DNA from: Bacteroides sp. 43_108
Lineage (GTDB): Bacteria > Bacteroidota > Bacteroidia > Bacteroidales > Bacteroidaceae
Assembly: GCA_001915545.1 (NCBI GenBank)
Contig: MNQS01000135.1
Coordinates: 5,996 to 69,995, forward strand
DNA length: 64,000 nt
Direction: 5' to 3'
In this document: positions 44,531-53,406 of the stretch, in pieces
How the letters are laid out: each line of letters opens with the position of its first letter
How positions within the stretch are numbered: position 1 is the stretch's first letter
Position numbers and translations under genes: made by a program
Notes under the pieces: model-generated
Database searches by the model: none
Told to the model about the DNA's origin: nothing
What the model saw: only the letters and a program-made list of their open reading frames with translations

Positions 44531-46768
44531 TTACATAGAATGATTGATTGTTCTTGAAAGAACATCAAGCTGCTGCTCGCGTGTAAGCTTCACAAAATTG
44601 ACAGCATATCCCGAAACACGGATTGTCAACTGAGGATACTTCTCTGGGTGCTCCATAGCATCAACCAGAAGTTCGCGGTCAAACACGTTAACATTGAGGT
44701 GATGACCTCCATCAGGAGTGAAATATCCAGAAAGAAGACCTACAAGGTTTGAAATCTGCACATCGCGAGTCTTGCCAAGTGTACCTGGAGAAATTGCAAA
44801 TGTATACGAAATACCATCGTGTGCATGATGGAACGGCAATTTTGCAACAGAAGAAAGAGCTGCAACAGCACCCTTAGTGTCACGACCATTCATCGGGTTG
44901 GCACCAGGAGCAAATGGTACTCCAGCAGGACGTCCGTCAGGAGTTGCACCTGTCTTCTTACCGTAAACGACATTTGATGTAATCGTAAGGATTGACTGTG
45001 TAGGAACTGCGTGACGGTATGTCTCGTGCTGACGCATATACTCCATAAACTTCTCAGTAACCATGAGTGCAAGTTTATCTGTATTCTCGTCGTTGTTACC
45101 GTAAGGAACATAAGAACCTTCCCGCTTGAAGTCAACAGCAATGCCACGCTCATCACGGATTACCTTTACTTTACCATATTTTATAGCAGCAAGTGAATCT
45201 GCCACAATTGACAAACCTGCAATACCTGTAGCACGAGTACGTTCAACATCACCATCATGAAGAGCCATTTCAAATGCTTCGTAATCGTACTTATCATGCA
45301 TATAATGAATGATTTTCAAGGCATTTACATAAACCTTTGCCAACCATCTCATCATCTGCTCAAACTTGCGCATAACTTCATCGTATTCCAGATATTCGCC
45401 AGATACTGGAGAATATTCAGGAGAAACCTGCTGACCTGTTATTTCGTCTCTACCTCCATTGATAGCATAGAGAAGACACTTTGCCAAGTTTGCACGTGCA
45501 CCGAAGAACTGCATCTGCTTACCGATCTTCATTGGAGATACACAGCATGCGATTCCGTAATCATCACCATAATCAGGACGCATGAGGTCATCGTTTTCAT
45601 ACTGAATAGCAGATGTTTCAATAGAGACCTTAGCGCAGTAGCGCTTCCAGTTTTCAGGAGCATTGTTGAACCAAAGAACTGTAAGATTTGGTTCTGGAGC
45701 CGGTCCGAGGTTATAAAGAGTATGCAAGAAACGGTAGCTGGTTTTTGTAACCATAGAACGTCCGTCTACACCCTGACCACCAAGAGACTCAGTAACCCAT
45801 ACAGGATCACCAGAGAACAGGTCATTGTATTCAGGTGTACGAAGGAATCTCACAATACGCAATTTTATTATAAGCTGGTCTATAAGTTCCTGAGCTTCTT
45901 TTTCAGTAAGCTTGCCTTCCTTAATGTCACGTTCGATAAATATATCAAGGAATGTAGACACACGTCCGAGAGACATAGCGGCTCCATCCTGATCCTTCAC
46001 AGCTCCGAGATAGCCGAAGTAAACGAACTGTACAGCTTCACGAGCATTCTGTGCAGGACGAGTAACATCAAATCCGTAGTTTGCACACATTTTCACGAAG
46101 TCCTTGAGCGCCTTAATCTGCTCGCTTACCTCTTCGCGCTGCTGTATGCATTCCTCTGTCATTTCCTGTATGTCGAGTCTGTCAAGGAATCTCTTCTTTT
46201 CCTCTATAAGGTTGTCGACACCGTAAAGAGCAATACGTCTGTAGTCGCCGATGATTCTTCCACGTCCGTATGCATCAGGCAGACCTGTAATAATATGTGC
46301 ATGACGTGCATCGCGTATATCCTTTGTATAAGCAGAGAATACACCCTCATTATGAGTTTTGCGATAACGTGTGTATATTTCTTTAGTTGCAGGATCGAGC
46401 TTATAGCCATACGCTTCAAGAGCACTTTCGACCATTCTTATACCGCCACGCGGGAAAATGCCTCGTTTCAGAGGAGCATCAGTCTGGAGACCTACGATTA
46501 CTTCGTTCTCCTTATCGATGTATCCAGCTCCGTAAGTGTCTATTGACTGCGGGAGTTTTGTTTCTGCATCATACACACCCTTCTCACGTTCAACTTTGAA
46601 CATCTCGCTGAGCTTGTCCCAGATTTTCTTAGTTCTTTCTGTAGGACCGGCAAGGAACGACTCATCGCCGTCATAAGGAGTGTAATTGTGCTGAATGAAG
46701 TCACGAACGTTGATTTCACGTTTCCAGATGAAACCGTCAAAACTCTCAATGCAATTTGATAATTTCAT
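44531..46768 (-). CDS. pflB: Formate C-acetyltransferase (pyruvate formate-lyase)
   Basis: A glycyl-radical enzyme converting pyruvate and CoA to acetyl-CoA and formate in anaerobic fermentation. It is 745 residues. The adjacent active-site Cys pair is in [13 protein letters not shown] at about residue 338, and the glycyl radical loop [14 protein letters not shown] is near the C-terminus (about 715-728). The N-terminal region [20 protein letters not shown] is typical of true PFL. A long open frame on the opposite strand (45257-46546) is a shadow of its biased codons. The -7 box TATTTTTG lies 41 bases upstream. Confidence 0.97.
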   Translation of the reverse strand: MKLSNCIESFDGFIWKREINVRDFIQHNYTPYDGDESFLAGPTERTKKIWDKLSEMFKVEREKGVYDAETKLPQSIDTYGAGYIDKENEVIVGLQTDAPLKRGIFPRGGIRMVESALEAYGYKLDPATKEIYTRYRKTHNEGVFSAYTKDIRDARHAHIITGLPDAYGRGRIIGDYRRIALYGVDNLIEEKKRFLDRLDIQEMTEECIQQREEVSEQIKALKDFVKMCANYGFDVTRPAQNAREAVQFVYFGYLGAVKDQDGAAMSLGRVSTFLDIFIERDIKEGKLTEKEAQELIDQLIIKLRIVRFLRTPEYNDLFSGDPVWVTESLGGQGVDGRSMVTKTSYRFLHTLYNLGPAPEPNLTVLWFNNAPENWKRYCAKVSIETSAIQYENDDLMRPDYGDDYGIACCVSPMKIGKQMQFFGARANLAKCLLYAINGGRDEITGQQVSPEYSPVSGEYLEYDEVMRKFEQMMRWLAKVYVNALKIIHYMHDKYDYEAFEMALHDGDVERTRATGIAGLSIVADSLAAIKYGKVKVIRDERGIAVDFKREGSYVPYGNNDENTDKLALMVTEKFMEYMRQHETYRHAVPTQSILTITSNVVYGKKTGATPDGRPAGVPFAPGANPMNGRDTKGAVAALSSVAKLPFHHAHDGISYTFAISPGTLGKTRDVQISNLVGLLSGYFTPDGGHHLNVNVFDRELLVDAMEHPEKYPQLTIRVSGYAVNFVKLTREQQLDVLSRTINHSM

Positions 46769-46809
46769 TTCTTTACGAGATTTTAATTAAAAGTAATTTA
46801 ATCAGGTTG

Positions 46810-46817
46810 CAAAAATA
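46810..46817 (-). promoter_or_regulatory. -7 box TATTTTTG of pflB
   Basis: Fits TAnnTTTG, 41 bases before the pflB ATG. A TTTG lies 22 bases further upstream, slightly longer than the usual spacing. Confidence 0.5.
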
Positions 46818-47097
46818 CACAAAAAAAACGACATTATAGCAAATCACCAAAACTGATTGCTTCATATATTATCTTTTCTGTATCATCGCAATACTCTCAA
46901 GCGATTGTGTAAAACCGCCATCAGCAATGCAAAAATAACAACGTGGCTTCGTACCTGCAATACCTATATTAGGGTATTTTATTCTAAAACATTACCGGCA
47001 ACATAAAATGCCAATACTATATCAGCCTTGCATTAAATATATACAGATGTCAAACATTTATCTATTCCCCTAACACCCCAATGTAAAATATTATAAG

Positions 47098-47105
47098 TAT
47101 CTTTG
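47098..47105 (+). promoter_or_regulatory. -7 box TATCTTTG of the GH28 gene
   Basis: Fits TAnnTTTG, about 80 bases before the ATG. There is no TTTG at the expected -33 place, so the promoter may need an activator. Confidence 0.45.
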
Positions 47106-47185
47106 AACACAAATCCCTATAAATCAACAACCAACAAAAACACATACATAAAATTTCAATAATTGAACAAATAAACACTATTACT

Positions 47186-48520
47186 ATGATAAGAAAATTG
47201 ATTCTGGCATCAGCATTAATGCTATTTCCGACACTTTCATTCTGTCACGAGCATCCGAAAGAAAAATTTCCAGACGGGACCCCTATTCCAGCATGGTTCT
47301 ACGATGCCAGCAGTCCAGAAATATCCAAACTAGGAAAAAAATACGTAATTACTGATTACGATGTAATAAATGACAGTACCATCGTACAAACAGAAAAAAT
47401 ACAAGCAGTCATAGACCGTGCATCATCAGATGGAGGTGGAGTAATCGTCATTCCTCAAGGCACATTCCTTAGCGGTTCACTGTTTTTCCGTCATGGTACA
47501 CATCTTTATATAGAAAAGGGAGGCACTTTGAAAGGCAGCGATGACATCAGCGACTTCGCAATAATCGACACAAGACTTGAAGGACAAAACATAAAGTATT
47601 TTGCTGCTCTAGTCAATGCCATCAATGCCGACGGTTTTACACTTTCGGGAGATGGTGCTGTAAACGGCAATGGAACAAGATACTGGAAATCATTTTGGCT
47701 TCGACGCCAGATAAACAGCAATTGTACCAATCTTGAAGAAATGCGTCCACGATTGGTATATATAGCAAATTCTAAAAATGTAAACCTGTCAGGCGTAACT
47801 CTTAAAAATTCTCCTTTTTGGACCACGCATCTTTACAAATGCGAAAATGTCAAATTATTAAACCTGAACATTTATGCTCCATACGCACCCGTCAAAGCGC
47901 CAAGCAGCGATGCCATAGACATCGATGTATGTACAAATGTTCTTGTGAAAAACTGCTATATGTCAGTCAATGACGATGCCGTGGCACTCAAGGGTGGAAA
48001 AGGTCCTTGGGCCGACAAAGACACCATAAACAACGGTGCAAACAAAAACATTATAATTGAAGACTGCATATACGGCTTCTGCCACAGCGCACTTACCTGC
48101 GGAAGCGAATCTGTACACAATCGCAACATAATATTAAGACGTACAGAAGTCAACAATGCCCAACGTCTTCTATGGCTGAAAATGCGTCCCGACACTCCAC
48201 AAAACTACGAATACATTTTAATTGAAGACATATCCGGTTCTGCCGGATGTATGTTGTATGCGAAACCGTGGACACAATTTTTCGACTTGAAAGGCCGCAA
48301 GGACATACCGTTTTCATATTCCAGCAACATAACATTCCGAGAAATCGAGTTCGTCTGCAAAAAGCCGTTTGATATAGAAAAAGCCGATGACCAATACAAA
48401 CTGTCCGATTTTTCTTTCGAGAATATAAAGATAAATGCGAAAGAAAATACAACAGACATAAGCAATCAAATTGAAAATGTAAAAATCAAGAATGTTACTA
48501 TAAACGGCAAAAAGATGTAA
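47186..48520 (+). CDS. GH28 family (polygalacturonase-like) glycoside hydrolase
   Basis: An exported right-handed beta-helix protein of 444 residues with signal peptide MIRKLILASALMLFPTLSFC. GH28 landmarks are present but altered: the usual NTD motif is replaced by SSDAIDIDVC, the DD pair is kept in VNDDAVALKGG, the GHG motif appears as CHSALTCGSE, and the RIK motif as RLLWLKM. That suggests a divergent exo-acting subfamily with a substrate other than plain polygalacturonate. It faces the fucose genes (fucP) across a shared hairpin, so any functional link is only by proximity. The start is preceded by an AT-rich stretch. Confidence 0.88.
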   Translation: MIRKLILASALMLFPTLSFCHEHPKEKFPDGTPIPAWFYDASSPEISKLGKKYVITDYDVINDSTIVQTEKIQAVIDRASSDGGGVIVIPQGTFLSGSLFFRHGTHLYIEKGGTLKGSDDISDFAIIDTRLEGQNIKYFAALVNAINADGFTLSGDGAVNGNGTRYWKSFWLRRQINSNCTNLEEMRPRLVYIANSKNVNLSGVTLKNSPFWTTHLYKCENVKLLNLNIYAPYAPVKAPSSDAIDIDVCTNVLVKNCYMSVNDDAVALKGGKGPWADKDTINNGANKNIIIEDCIYGFCHSALTCGSESVHNRNIILRRTEVNNAQRLLWLKMRPDTPQNYEYILIEDISGSAGCMLYAKPWTQFFDLKGRKDIPFSYSSNITFREIEFVCKKPFDIEKADDQYKLSDFSFENIKINAKENTTDISNQIENVKIKNVTINGKKM

Positions 48521-48607
48521 TGCACATCTTTATAGGAACTTTACAAGAGTACGGTATGGATTATTTTCTGACGGCATTATCGTTCTCCAACAATACGGTT
48601 AAATACA

Positions 48608-48653
48608 AATAGGTCATTAGAGACAGAATTATCTATATTTCTAATGACCTATT
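48608..48653. terminator. Hairpin between convergent GH28 and fucP genes
   Basis: Perfect 14-base arms AATAGGTCATTAGA and TCTAATGACCTATT. The T-runs are weak on both sides (TTGTATTT on the minus strand), so termination is likely but not textbook. Confidence 0.65.
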
Positions 48654-48697
48654 GGGGATAAATGCGCAAGCGGCTATCAACAACAGTTATTGAATGC

Positions 48698-50014
48698 TTA
48701 CCTCCCGCAGCCTTTCCATGATCTGAAACCGTAGACTATTATTACAACAAAACAGATGAAAGGCAATACAAACGACACGTTTACTGCAGGCATTCCGAAG
48801 CACTCATGCAGATCAATTATACTTGCTTGCACAGGTGGAAGAACAGAACCTCCGAGAATGGACATAATCAAACCTGCCGCTCCAAATTTAGCATCATCAC
48901 CCAGTCCCTCCAATGCTATTCCGTAGATTGTAGGGAACATGAGCGACATGCACGCTGAAACGCCTACGAGGCAATAAAGTCCCCAGATATTTTCCATAAA
49001 AATCACTCCAGCGGTAAAACAGCATGCCGCAAAGGCCAAGATACCAAGCAGAAGTCCAGGATTAAGATATCGCAATATAAATGTGCAAACAAAACGGCTG
49101 ACACAGAATATTATCATTGCTGCAATATTGTATTTCTGAGAAAGAACCTCTGCATCAATCTCGTCCATTCCCTGAGCCATAAACAGGCGTGTACCATATT
49201 GTATAATGAATGTCCAGCACATGATCTGTGCTCCGACATAAAAGAACTGTGCTATTACACCTTCTCTATAATGCGGTATAGAGAATATCCGCCTTATTGT
49301 AGGAAAGAAATCAATCTTCTTGGAATGCGGCTGGCTTTCCGGCATTCTCACAATACTGATGATTACCAGCATTGCAATGACCACCAGACCAATAATAACA
49401 TAAGGACCTATAAGGACAGACAAGTCGTAATCACGTATGCGCGCAAACTCCTCATCCGACAGCAAGCTTCTTTCTGCTGTATCCAATGGATGCAATCTGT
49501 TTTGTATGAAATTCATTGCTACATACATACCCACCAACGACCCCATAGGATTGAACGACTGCGCCAGATTAAGACGTCTGGTTGAAGTGGCCTCGGTTCC
49601 CATAGACAATATATATGGATTGCAGCTCGTTTCAAGAAACGACAATCCGCAAGTCAATACGAAATACGCAATAAGAAAAGGATAATACTCGCCTGTCATC
49701 TTCGCAGGGAAAAACATCAATGCGCCGACTGCATACAAGCCAAGTCCCAACAGTACACCGGCTTTATAAGAATAGCGCCGTATAAATATCGCGGCTGGAA
49801 AAGCCATGGCGAAATAACCTCCATAAAAGGCCACCTGCACCAATGCCCCATCAGTTACACTCATTCGGAAAATCTTAGAAAAGGCTTTAACCATGGGGTT
49901 GGTTATGTCATTTGCAAATCCCCACAGGGCAAAACAGCTAGTTATAAGCACAAAGGGGACGACATAGCTTACGCCGTCACGGCTGAATATCGATGTTTTA
50001 TTTTTGTTGTCCAT
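48698..50014 (-). CDS. fucP: L-fucose:H+ symporter (MFS, FucP type)
   Basis: A 12-helix major facilitator transporter of 438 residues, the length of E. coli FucP. FALWGFANDITNPMVKAF in helix 1, the motif-A-like loop RRYSYKAG, and YFVLTCGLSFLETSCNPYIL are typical of the FHS sugar:proton symporters. It takes up L-fucose, and possibly related sugars, at the inner membrane. It lies 125 bases downstream of fucI, with an intervening hairpin, on the same strand. The family also includes glucose/galactose transporters; context with fucI favours fucose. Confidence 0.9.
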   Translation of the reverse strand: MDNKNKTSIFSRDGVSYVVPFVLITSCFALWGFANDITNPMVKAFSKIFRMSVTDGALVQVAFYGGYFAMAFPAAIFIRRYSYKAGVLLGLGLYAVGALMFFPAKMTGEYYPFLIAYFVLTCGLSFLETSCNPYILSMGTEATSTRRLNLAQSFNPMGSLVGMYVAMNFIQNRLHPLDTAERSLLSDEEFARIRDYDLSVLIGPYVIIGLVVIAMLVIISIVRMPESQPHSKKIDFFPTIRRIFSIPHYREGVIAQFFYVGAQIMCWTFIIQYGTRLFMAQGMDEIDAEVLSQKYNIAAMIIFCVSRFVCTFILRYLNPGLLLGILAFAACCFTAGVIFMENIWGLYCLVGVSACMSLMFPTIYGIALEGLGDDAKFGAAGLIMSILGGSVLPPVQASIIDLHECFGMPAVNVSFVLPFICFVVIIVYGFRSWKGCGR

Positions 50015-50057
50015 AGCAGATTTATATGTTCATTTTTTACATGTTCTCTTTTCAGCA

Positions 50058-50097
50058 GTCTGCAGTGCGCATTAAAAAGGCAAAACGCACTGCAGAC
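50058..50097 (-). other. Strong intercistronic hairpin between fucI and fucP
   Basis: Perfect 12-base arms GTCTGCAGTGCG and CGCACTGCAGAC with a 16-base loop; no T-run on the minus strand. It is likely a processing or mRNA-stability element giving different levels of fucI and fucP. Confidence 0.6.
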
Positions 50098-50139
50098 CTA
50101 CTGCAGAAATTTATATTGTTTCAATTATTGACAGAACTG

Positions 50140-51912
50140 TTATTTATATAACGGACCATATACGGCACATGCTCTGTAGTCAGCACCTTCCTTATCCATT
50201 CCGAATGCATTCCATGCTGCAGGACGGAACAGGTTCTTTTCGTCCACGTTGTGCATGCACACCGGTATGCGAAGCATCGAAGCCATAGTTATAAGGTCTG
50301 CTCCAATATGTCCATAGCTTATTGCACCGTGGTTGGCACCCCAATTGTTCATAACCGAATAAACATCTCTGAATGCAGGTTTATCGCAGAGACGCGGAAC
50401 GAACCATGTTGTAGGCCATGTACGGTCGGTACGCTCGTCAAGCTTGCTGTGAATCTCAGGATCGATATCAACAGTCCATCCCTCTGCCAGCTGGAGCACA
50501 GGACCAAGGCCCTTCACAAGATTGAGCCTCATCATTGTTACCGGCATACCGCCCTTTGACAAGAAATTAGAAGAGAAACCTCCTCCACGGAAATAATCAC
50601 GGTTTGCCGGATACCATGTTGTAGCATCAAGGCACTCATTCACTTCGCTTTCCTTTATATCCCAATGAGGTTTCATGACCGGATTGCCCTCACTGTCCTT
50701 CTGACGGCCTGTACCGTCCAATGTTGTAGCACCGGAATTTATCAGATGAATTATTCCGTTTGAAGCCAAACCTGTCAGTTCCTTACCGGTGACACGCTTG
50801 ACAGCTTCAGGACTCCAGTAAGTACGTACGTCTGAGAAAATCTGTGCACGGTTGGTAAGCAAATGTCCGAAGAGCATGGCAACACCATTGCAGGCATCAT
50901 TTTCTGTCGCTACGACCATAGGCTCACGAATTCCGTTCCAGTCGAAAGATGTATTGAGGAGCGCTTCCGAATAGTCACCGTTAGGATAGAAATCGGTCCA
51001 CTGTCTTTGTCCCTGGAATCCGGCGGCAATGGCATTGTGTCCCATAGCTTCTTCCTTGAATCCCATGTCAAGCAAACGGCTGTTGCCCTTCATGAGGTCA
51101 CGCATAATCATTGTCATTTTGACGATGAATTCCCAATCAGCATCCTTTTCTTTGCGTGTCTTTACTTTTGCCGGAGAATTATAGTCGTTGCCCTCGTTCT
51201 TCTTGCAATACTTTTCAGTCCATTCCATTGCACGGGCAAATTCTTCCTTATCATAAATGCCCTCATGCATTCGGCGGATAATCTCAGTGAGGTCCACAGA
51301 TTCATTACGCATGCCCAAATATTCCTGGAAGAAATCCGGATTTACAATTGACCCTGCAATACCCATGGAAACACTACCCATTGACAAATAGGATTTGCCT
51401 CGCATTACAGCAACGGCCTGGGCTGCACGTGCAAAACGAAGTATCTTTTCTGCAACATCTTCAGGAATGCTGTTATCATCGATATCCTGCACATCATGTC
51501 CATATATGCCGAAAGCAGGAAGGCCCTTTTGAGCATGCGCAGCCAGAACAGCAGCGAGATACACGGCACCAGGACGTTCAGTTCCATTGAATCCCCAAAC
51601 AGCTTTAGGATAATAAGGATTCATGTCCATTGTCTCGGCACCATAGCACCAGCACGAAGTAACGGTAATTGTAGCTCCTACACCCTCACGCTCAAACTTC
51701 TCGGCACATGCTGCGCTCTCTGCAACGCGACCAATTGTTCCATCAGCAATGACACACTCAACGGGACTACCGTCACCGTTGCGCAAATTTGAAGTTATAA
51801 GTTCGGCAACAGCACGGGCCAGACCCATGGTCTTCTCTTCAAGGCTTTCACGTACACCGCCCTGACGTCCGTCAATCGTAGGACGAATACCGATTTTTGG
51901 ATAAGTGTTCAT
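50140..51912 (-). CDS. fucI: L-fucose isomerase
   Basis: Converts L-fucose to L-fuculose (also D-arabinose to D-ribulose) in the cytosol, using manganese. It is 590 residues, one shorter than the E. coli enzyme. The N-terminus [20 protein letters not shown] is diagnostic; metal and catalytic residues lie in [18 protein letters not shown] (Glu) and [14 protein letters not shown] (Asp). It is downstream of the GntR regulator gene (138 bases) and upstream of fucP. Genes for fuculokinase and fuculose-phosphate aldolase are not in this window. Confidence 0.97.
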   Translation of the reverse strand: MNTYPKIGIRPTIDGRQGGVRESLEEKTMGLARAVAELITSNLRNGDGSPVECVIADGTIGRVAESAACAEKFEREGVGATITVTSCWCYGAETMDMNPYYPKAVWGFNGTERPGAVYLAAVLAAHAQKGLPAFGIYGHDVQDIDDNSIPEDVAEKILRFARAAQAVAVMRGKSYLSMGSVSMGIAGSIVNPDFFQEYLGMRNESVDLTEIIRRMHEGIYDKEEFARAMEWTEKYCKKNEGNDYNSPAKVKTRKEKDADWEFIVKMTMIMRDLMKGNSRLLDMGFKEEAMGHNAIAAGFQGQRQWTDFYPNGDYSEALLNTSFDWNGIREPMVVATENDACNGVAMLFGHLLTNRAQIFSDVRTYWSPEAVKRVTGKELTGLASNGIIHLINSGATTLDGTGRQKDSEGNPVMKPHWDIKESEVNECLDATTWYPANRDYFRGGGFSSNFLSKGGMPVTMMRLNLVKGLGPVLQLAEGWTVDIDPEIHSKLDERTDRTWPTTWFVPRLCDKPAFRDVYSVMNNWGANHGAISYGHIGADLITMASMLRIPVCMHNVDEKNLFRPAAWNAFGMDKEGADYRACAVYGPLYK

Positions 51913-51965
51913 GTCTTAATACGTTTTTCTTATTAATATTAAATTTATAATTATCTATGCGTCAA

Positions 51966-51973
51966 CAAAGATA
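51966..51973 (-). promoter_or_regulatory. -7 box TATCTTTG of fucI
   Basis: A TAnnTTTG match on the minus strand, 53 bases before the fucI ATG. An A/T palindrome sits directly upstream where the spacer and -33 box should be. Confidence 0.6.
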
Positions 51974-51980
51974 CACAGAC

Positions 51981-51997
51981 GAAAAAATGATTTTTTC
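51981..51997. promoter_or_regulatory. Candidate operator in the fucI promoter
   Basis: GAAAAAATGATTTTTTC is a perfect 8-1-8 palindrome covering the region between the -33 and -7 positions of the fucI promoter. A repressor bound here would block RNA polymerase. The neighbouring GntR protein is the obvious candidate. Confidence 0.45.
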
Positions 51998-52050
51998 ATA
52001 TTAGGTTCAGGGTATACTCAAACAGTAAACCTTGACGCCAACATGTTCAA

Positions 52051-53031
52051 CTAGAGCGAATTGCGCAAATGAACTTTTGTCGGCAGAAACAAATGGACTG
52101 GAATGCCGTCGCTCACAAAACCGGCGGCCATGCGTCCCATCATTTCCCAGTCGATACTCAAGGCTGTAATGCCATCATCTATAATTTCATAGGCAGGAGT
52201 TTCATTGTATGCCACAAGGCCGAAATCCGCACCGCATCTGAGACCGGATGCCCTACCGCTCTTGACAATCTCAACGACATCCGTTTGGCGTATAGCCAGA
52301 TAGGCATACCCTTTACGGACTCCTACTTCTGAAAGGTTTTTCACTACCAACGGCTTTTTTCCGATAGATGCGCAGAAACGTTCGAAACTTCCGCACGAAC
52401 AATCAGGATGCTTTGTACCATTGGGATACAGAAACACGCAGGCATCGTATCGAGAAAAACGGTCAGAAAGATCTGTCAGGGCCTTGTAGAAATTTTCATC
52501 AAAATCCTGACATATATAAGAATATTCTCCCTTGTCGAAACGTCCGAAATCCAAAAGGAGTACTTTTTCGGAATTCATTCGATATAACTCGGGAAAGAAT
52601 TTTTCATTATCGAAATTCATTATGACGTAGTGGCTGTAACGCCCCGTTGACTCTTCAAGTATATTGCGGAAAAGCCGTTCATTGTATTGATGAAACCAAA
52701 GATCAACTTTATATCCAACAGGCAAATTCTCCACGAAACTGTTGTATAACGTATTCTTGAATGGAGAATACTCGTCCAAGAGCAAAAGCACATTTTTGCG
52801 GCCGTCAACAACATAATAGCCTTTGCCTGGGGTCGAATCAATCAGACCGCGCCGGCGCAATTCTGCAAATGCCTTGAAGACTGTATCACGGGAAACATAG
52901 TATAAACCGCTCAATTTGTTTATTGACGGAAGTACACCTCCGGCCACAAACACACCTGAACGGATATCCCTCTCAAGGATATCAGCCAACTGCTTGACTT
53001 TGGTTGTCTGCTGTCCGAAATTTACATCCAT
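52051..53031 (-). CDS. fucR: GntR-family regulator with sugar-binding-like domain, probable fucose repressor
   Basis: A 326-residue protein: N-terminal GntR winged helix (about residues 8-75, with SGLYYVSRDTVFKAFAELRR and GLIDSTPGKGYYV) and a LacI-type periplasmic-binding-like sensor domain (about 80-325). I place the start at MDVNFGQQTTKVKQLA, normal for the family. A longer frame adds 33 Cys-rich residues unlike any regulator. It precedes fucI-fucP on the same strand, the same order as in the Bacteroides fucose operon, where a GntR repressor (FucR) responds to L-fucose. Confidence 0.85.
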   Translation of the reverse strand: MDVNFGQQTTKVKQLADILERDIRSGVFVAGGVLPSINKLSGLYYVSRDTVFKAFAELRRRGLIDSTPGKGYYVVDGRKNVLLLLDEYSPFKNTLYNSFVENLPVGYKVDLWFHQYNERLFRNILEESTGRYSHYVIMNFDNEKFFPELYRMNSEKVLLLDFGRFDKGEYSYICQDFDENFYKALTDLSDRFSRYDACVFLYPNGTKHPDCSCGSFERFCASIGKKPLVVKNLSEVGVRKGYAYLAIRQTDVVEIVKSGRASGLRCGADFGLVAYNETPAYEIIDDGITALSIDWEMMGRMAAGFVSDGIPVHLFLPTKVHLRNSL

Positions 53032-53051
53032 AGAATATCGTTTAAGGCAAC

Positions 53052-53071
53052 AACTGTGCTGAACTGTGCTG
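53052..53071. repeat. 10-base tandem direct repeat in the fucR leader
   Basis: AACTGTGCTG occurs twice without a gap, 21 bases upstream of the fucR start codon. It could be a regulatory site or a replication-slippage product. Confidence 0.6.
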
Positions 53072-53154
53072 ACGCAAAGGAAACACCTTTTTTCCTTATA
53101 TGCAACCATAAATATTATGTTGTTGAACATAAATACAGAACCGAAGACTCAACC

Positions 53155-53210
53155 GCGAGGGCTCGGAGAAAAGATTTCGAGGGCGTACAAATAATATTTT
53201 GAGCCCTCGC
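53155..53210. repeat. Intergenic repeat element, copy 3 (GCGAGGGCTC blocks)
   Basis: GCGAGGGCTC (53155-53164) and GAGCCCTCGC (53201-53210) are perfect inverted arms; a middle block TCGAGGGCGT lies at 53177-53186. Block starts are 22 and 24 bases apart. AATTA follows the right arm, as in copy 1. Confidence 0.75.
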
Positions 53211-53302
53211 AATTAACCACACACTGCAGTGACAGTAAAATATTTCTCAAAAAAGCGCATTTCTAACTATGTATTTTATTCGCTTATTCCAACGATTTTC
53301 TG

Positions 53303-53310
53303 TACTTTTG
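53303..53310 (+). promoter_or_regulatory. -7 box TACTTTTG of serS
   Basis: Fits TAnnTTTG, 97 bases before the serS ATG. No clear -33 box is seen at the normal distance. Confidence 0.4.
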
Positions 53311-53406
53311 CAACAAAATTGCTGACACATGAGACAATGCCGGCACTGAGGCAATGCATGATTGTCGACAAACAAGAACAAACAAGCCTATATAAAACTC
53401 AATTAT

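Larger units (their letters stand above)
46769..47185. other. Intergenic stretch between divergent pflB and GH28 genes
   Basis: 417 AT-rich bases holding the presumed promoters of both divergent genes (46810-46817 minus; 47098-47105 plus). No coding sequence, tRNA or clear repeat was seen; the central 200 bases are unexplained. Confidence 0.55.
53032..53406. other. Intergenic stretch between fucR and serS
   Basis: 375 bases between divergent genes, with a short tandem repeat in the fucR leader (53052-53071), the third GCGAGGGCTC-type repeat (53155-53210) and the serS -7 box (53303-53310). No coding sequence was recognised. Confidence 0.6.

Noticed and set aside
45257..46546. 429-codon plus-strand frame opposite pflB
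   Set aside because: It lies entirely within the well-supported pflB gene and arises from that gene's biased codons; the product is Cys-, Ser- and aromatic-rich with no domain.
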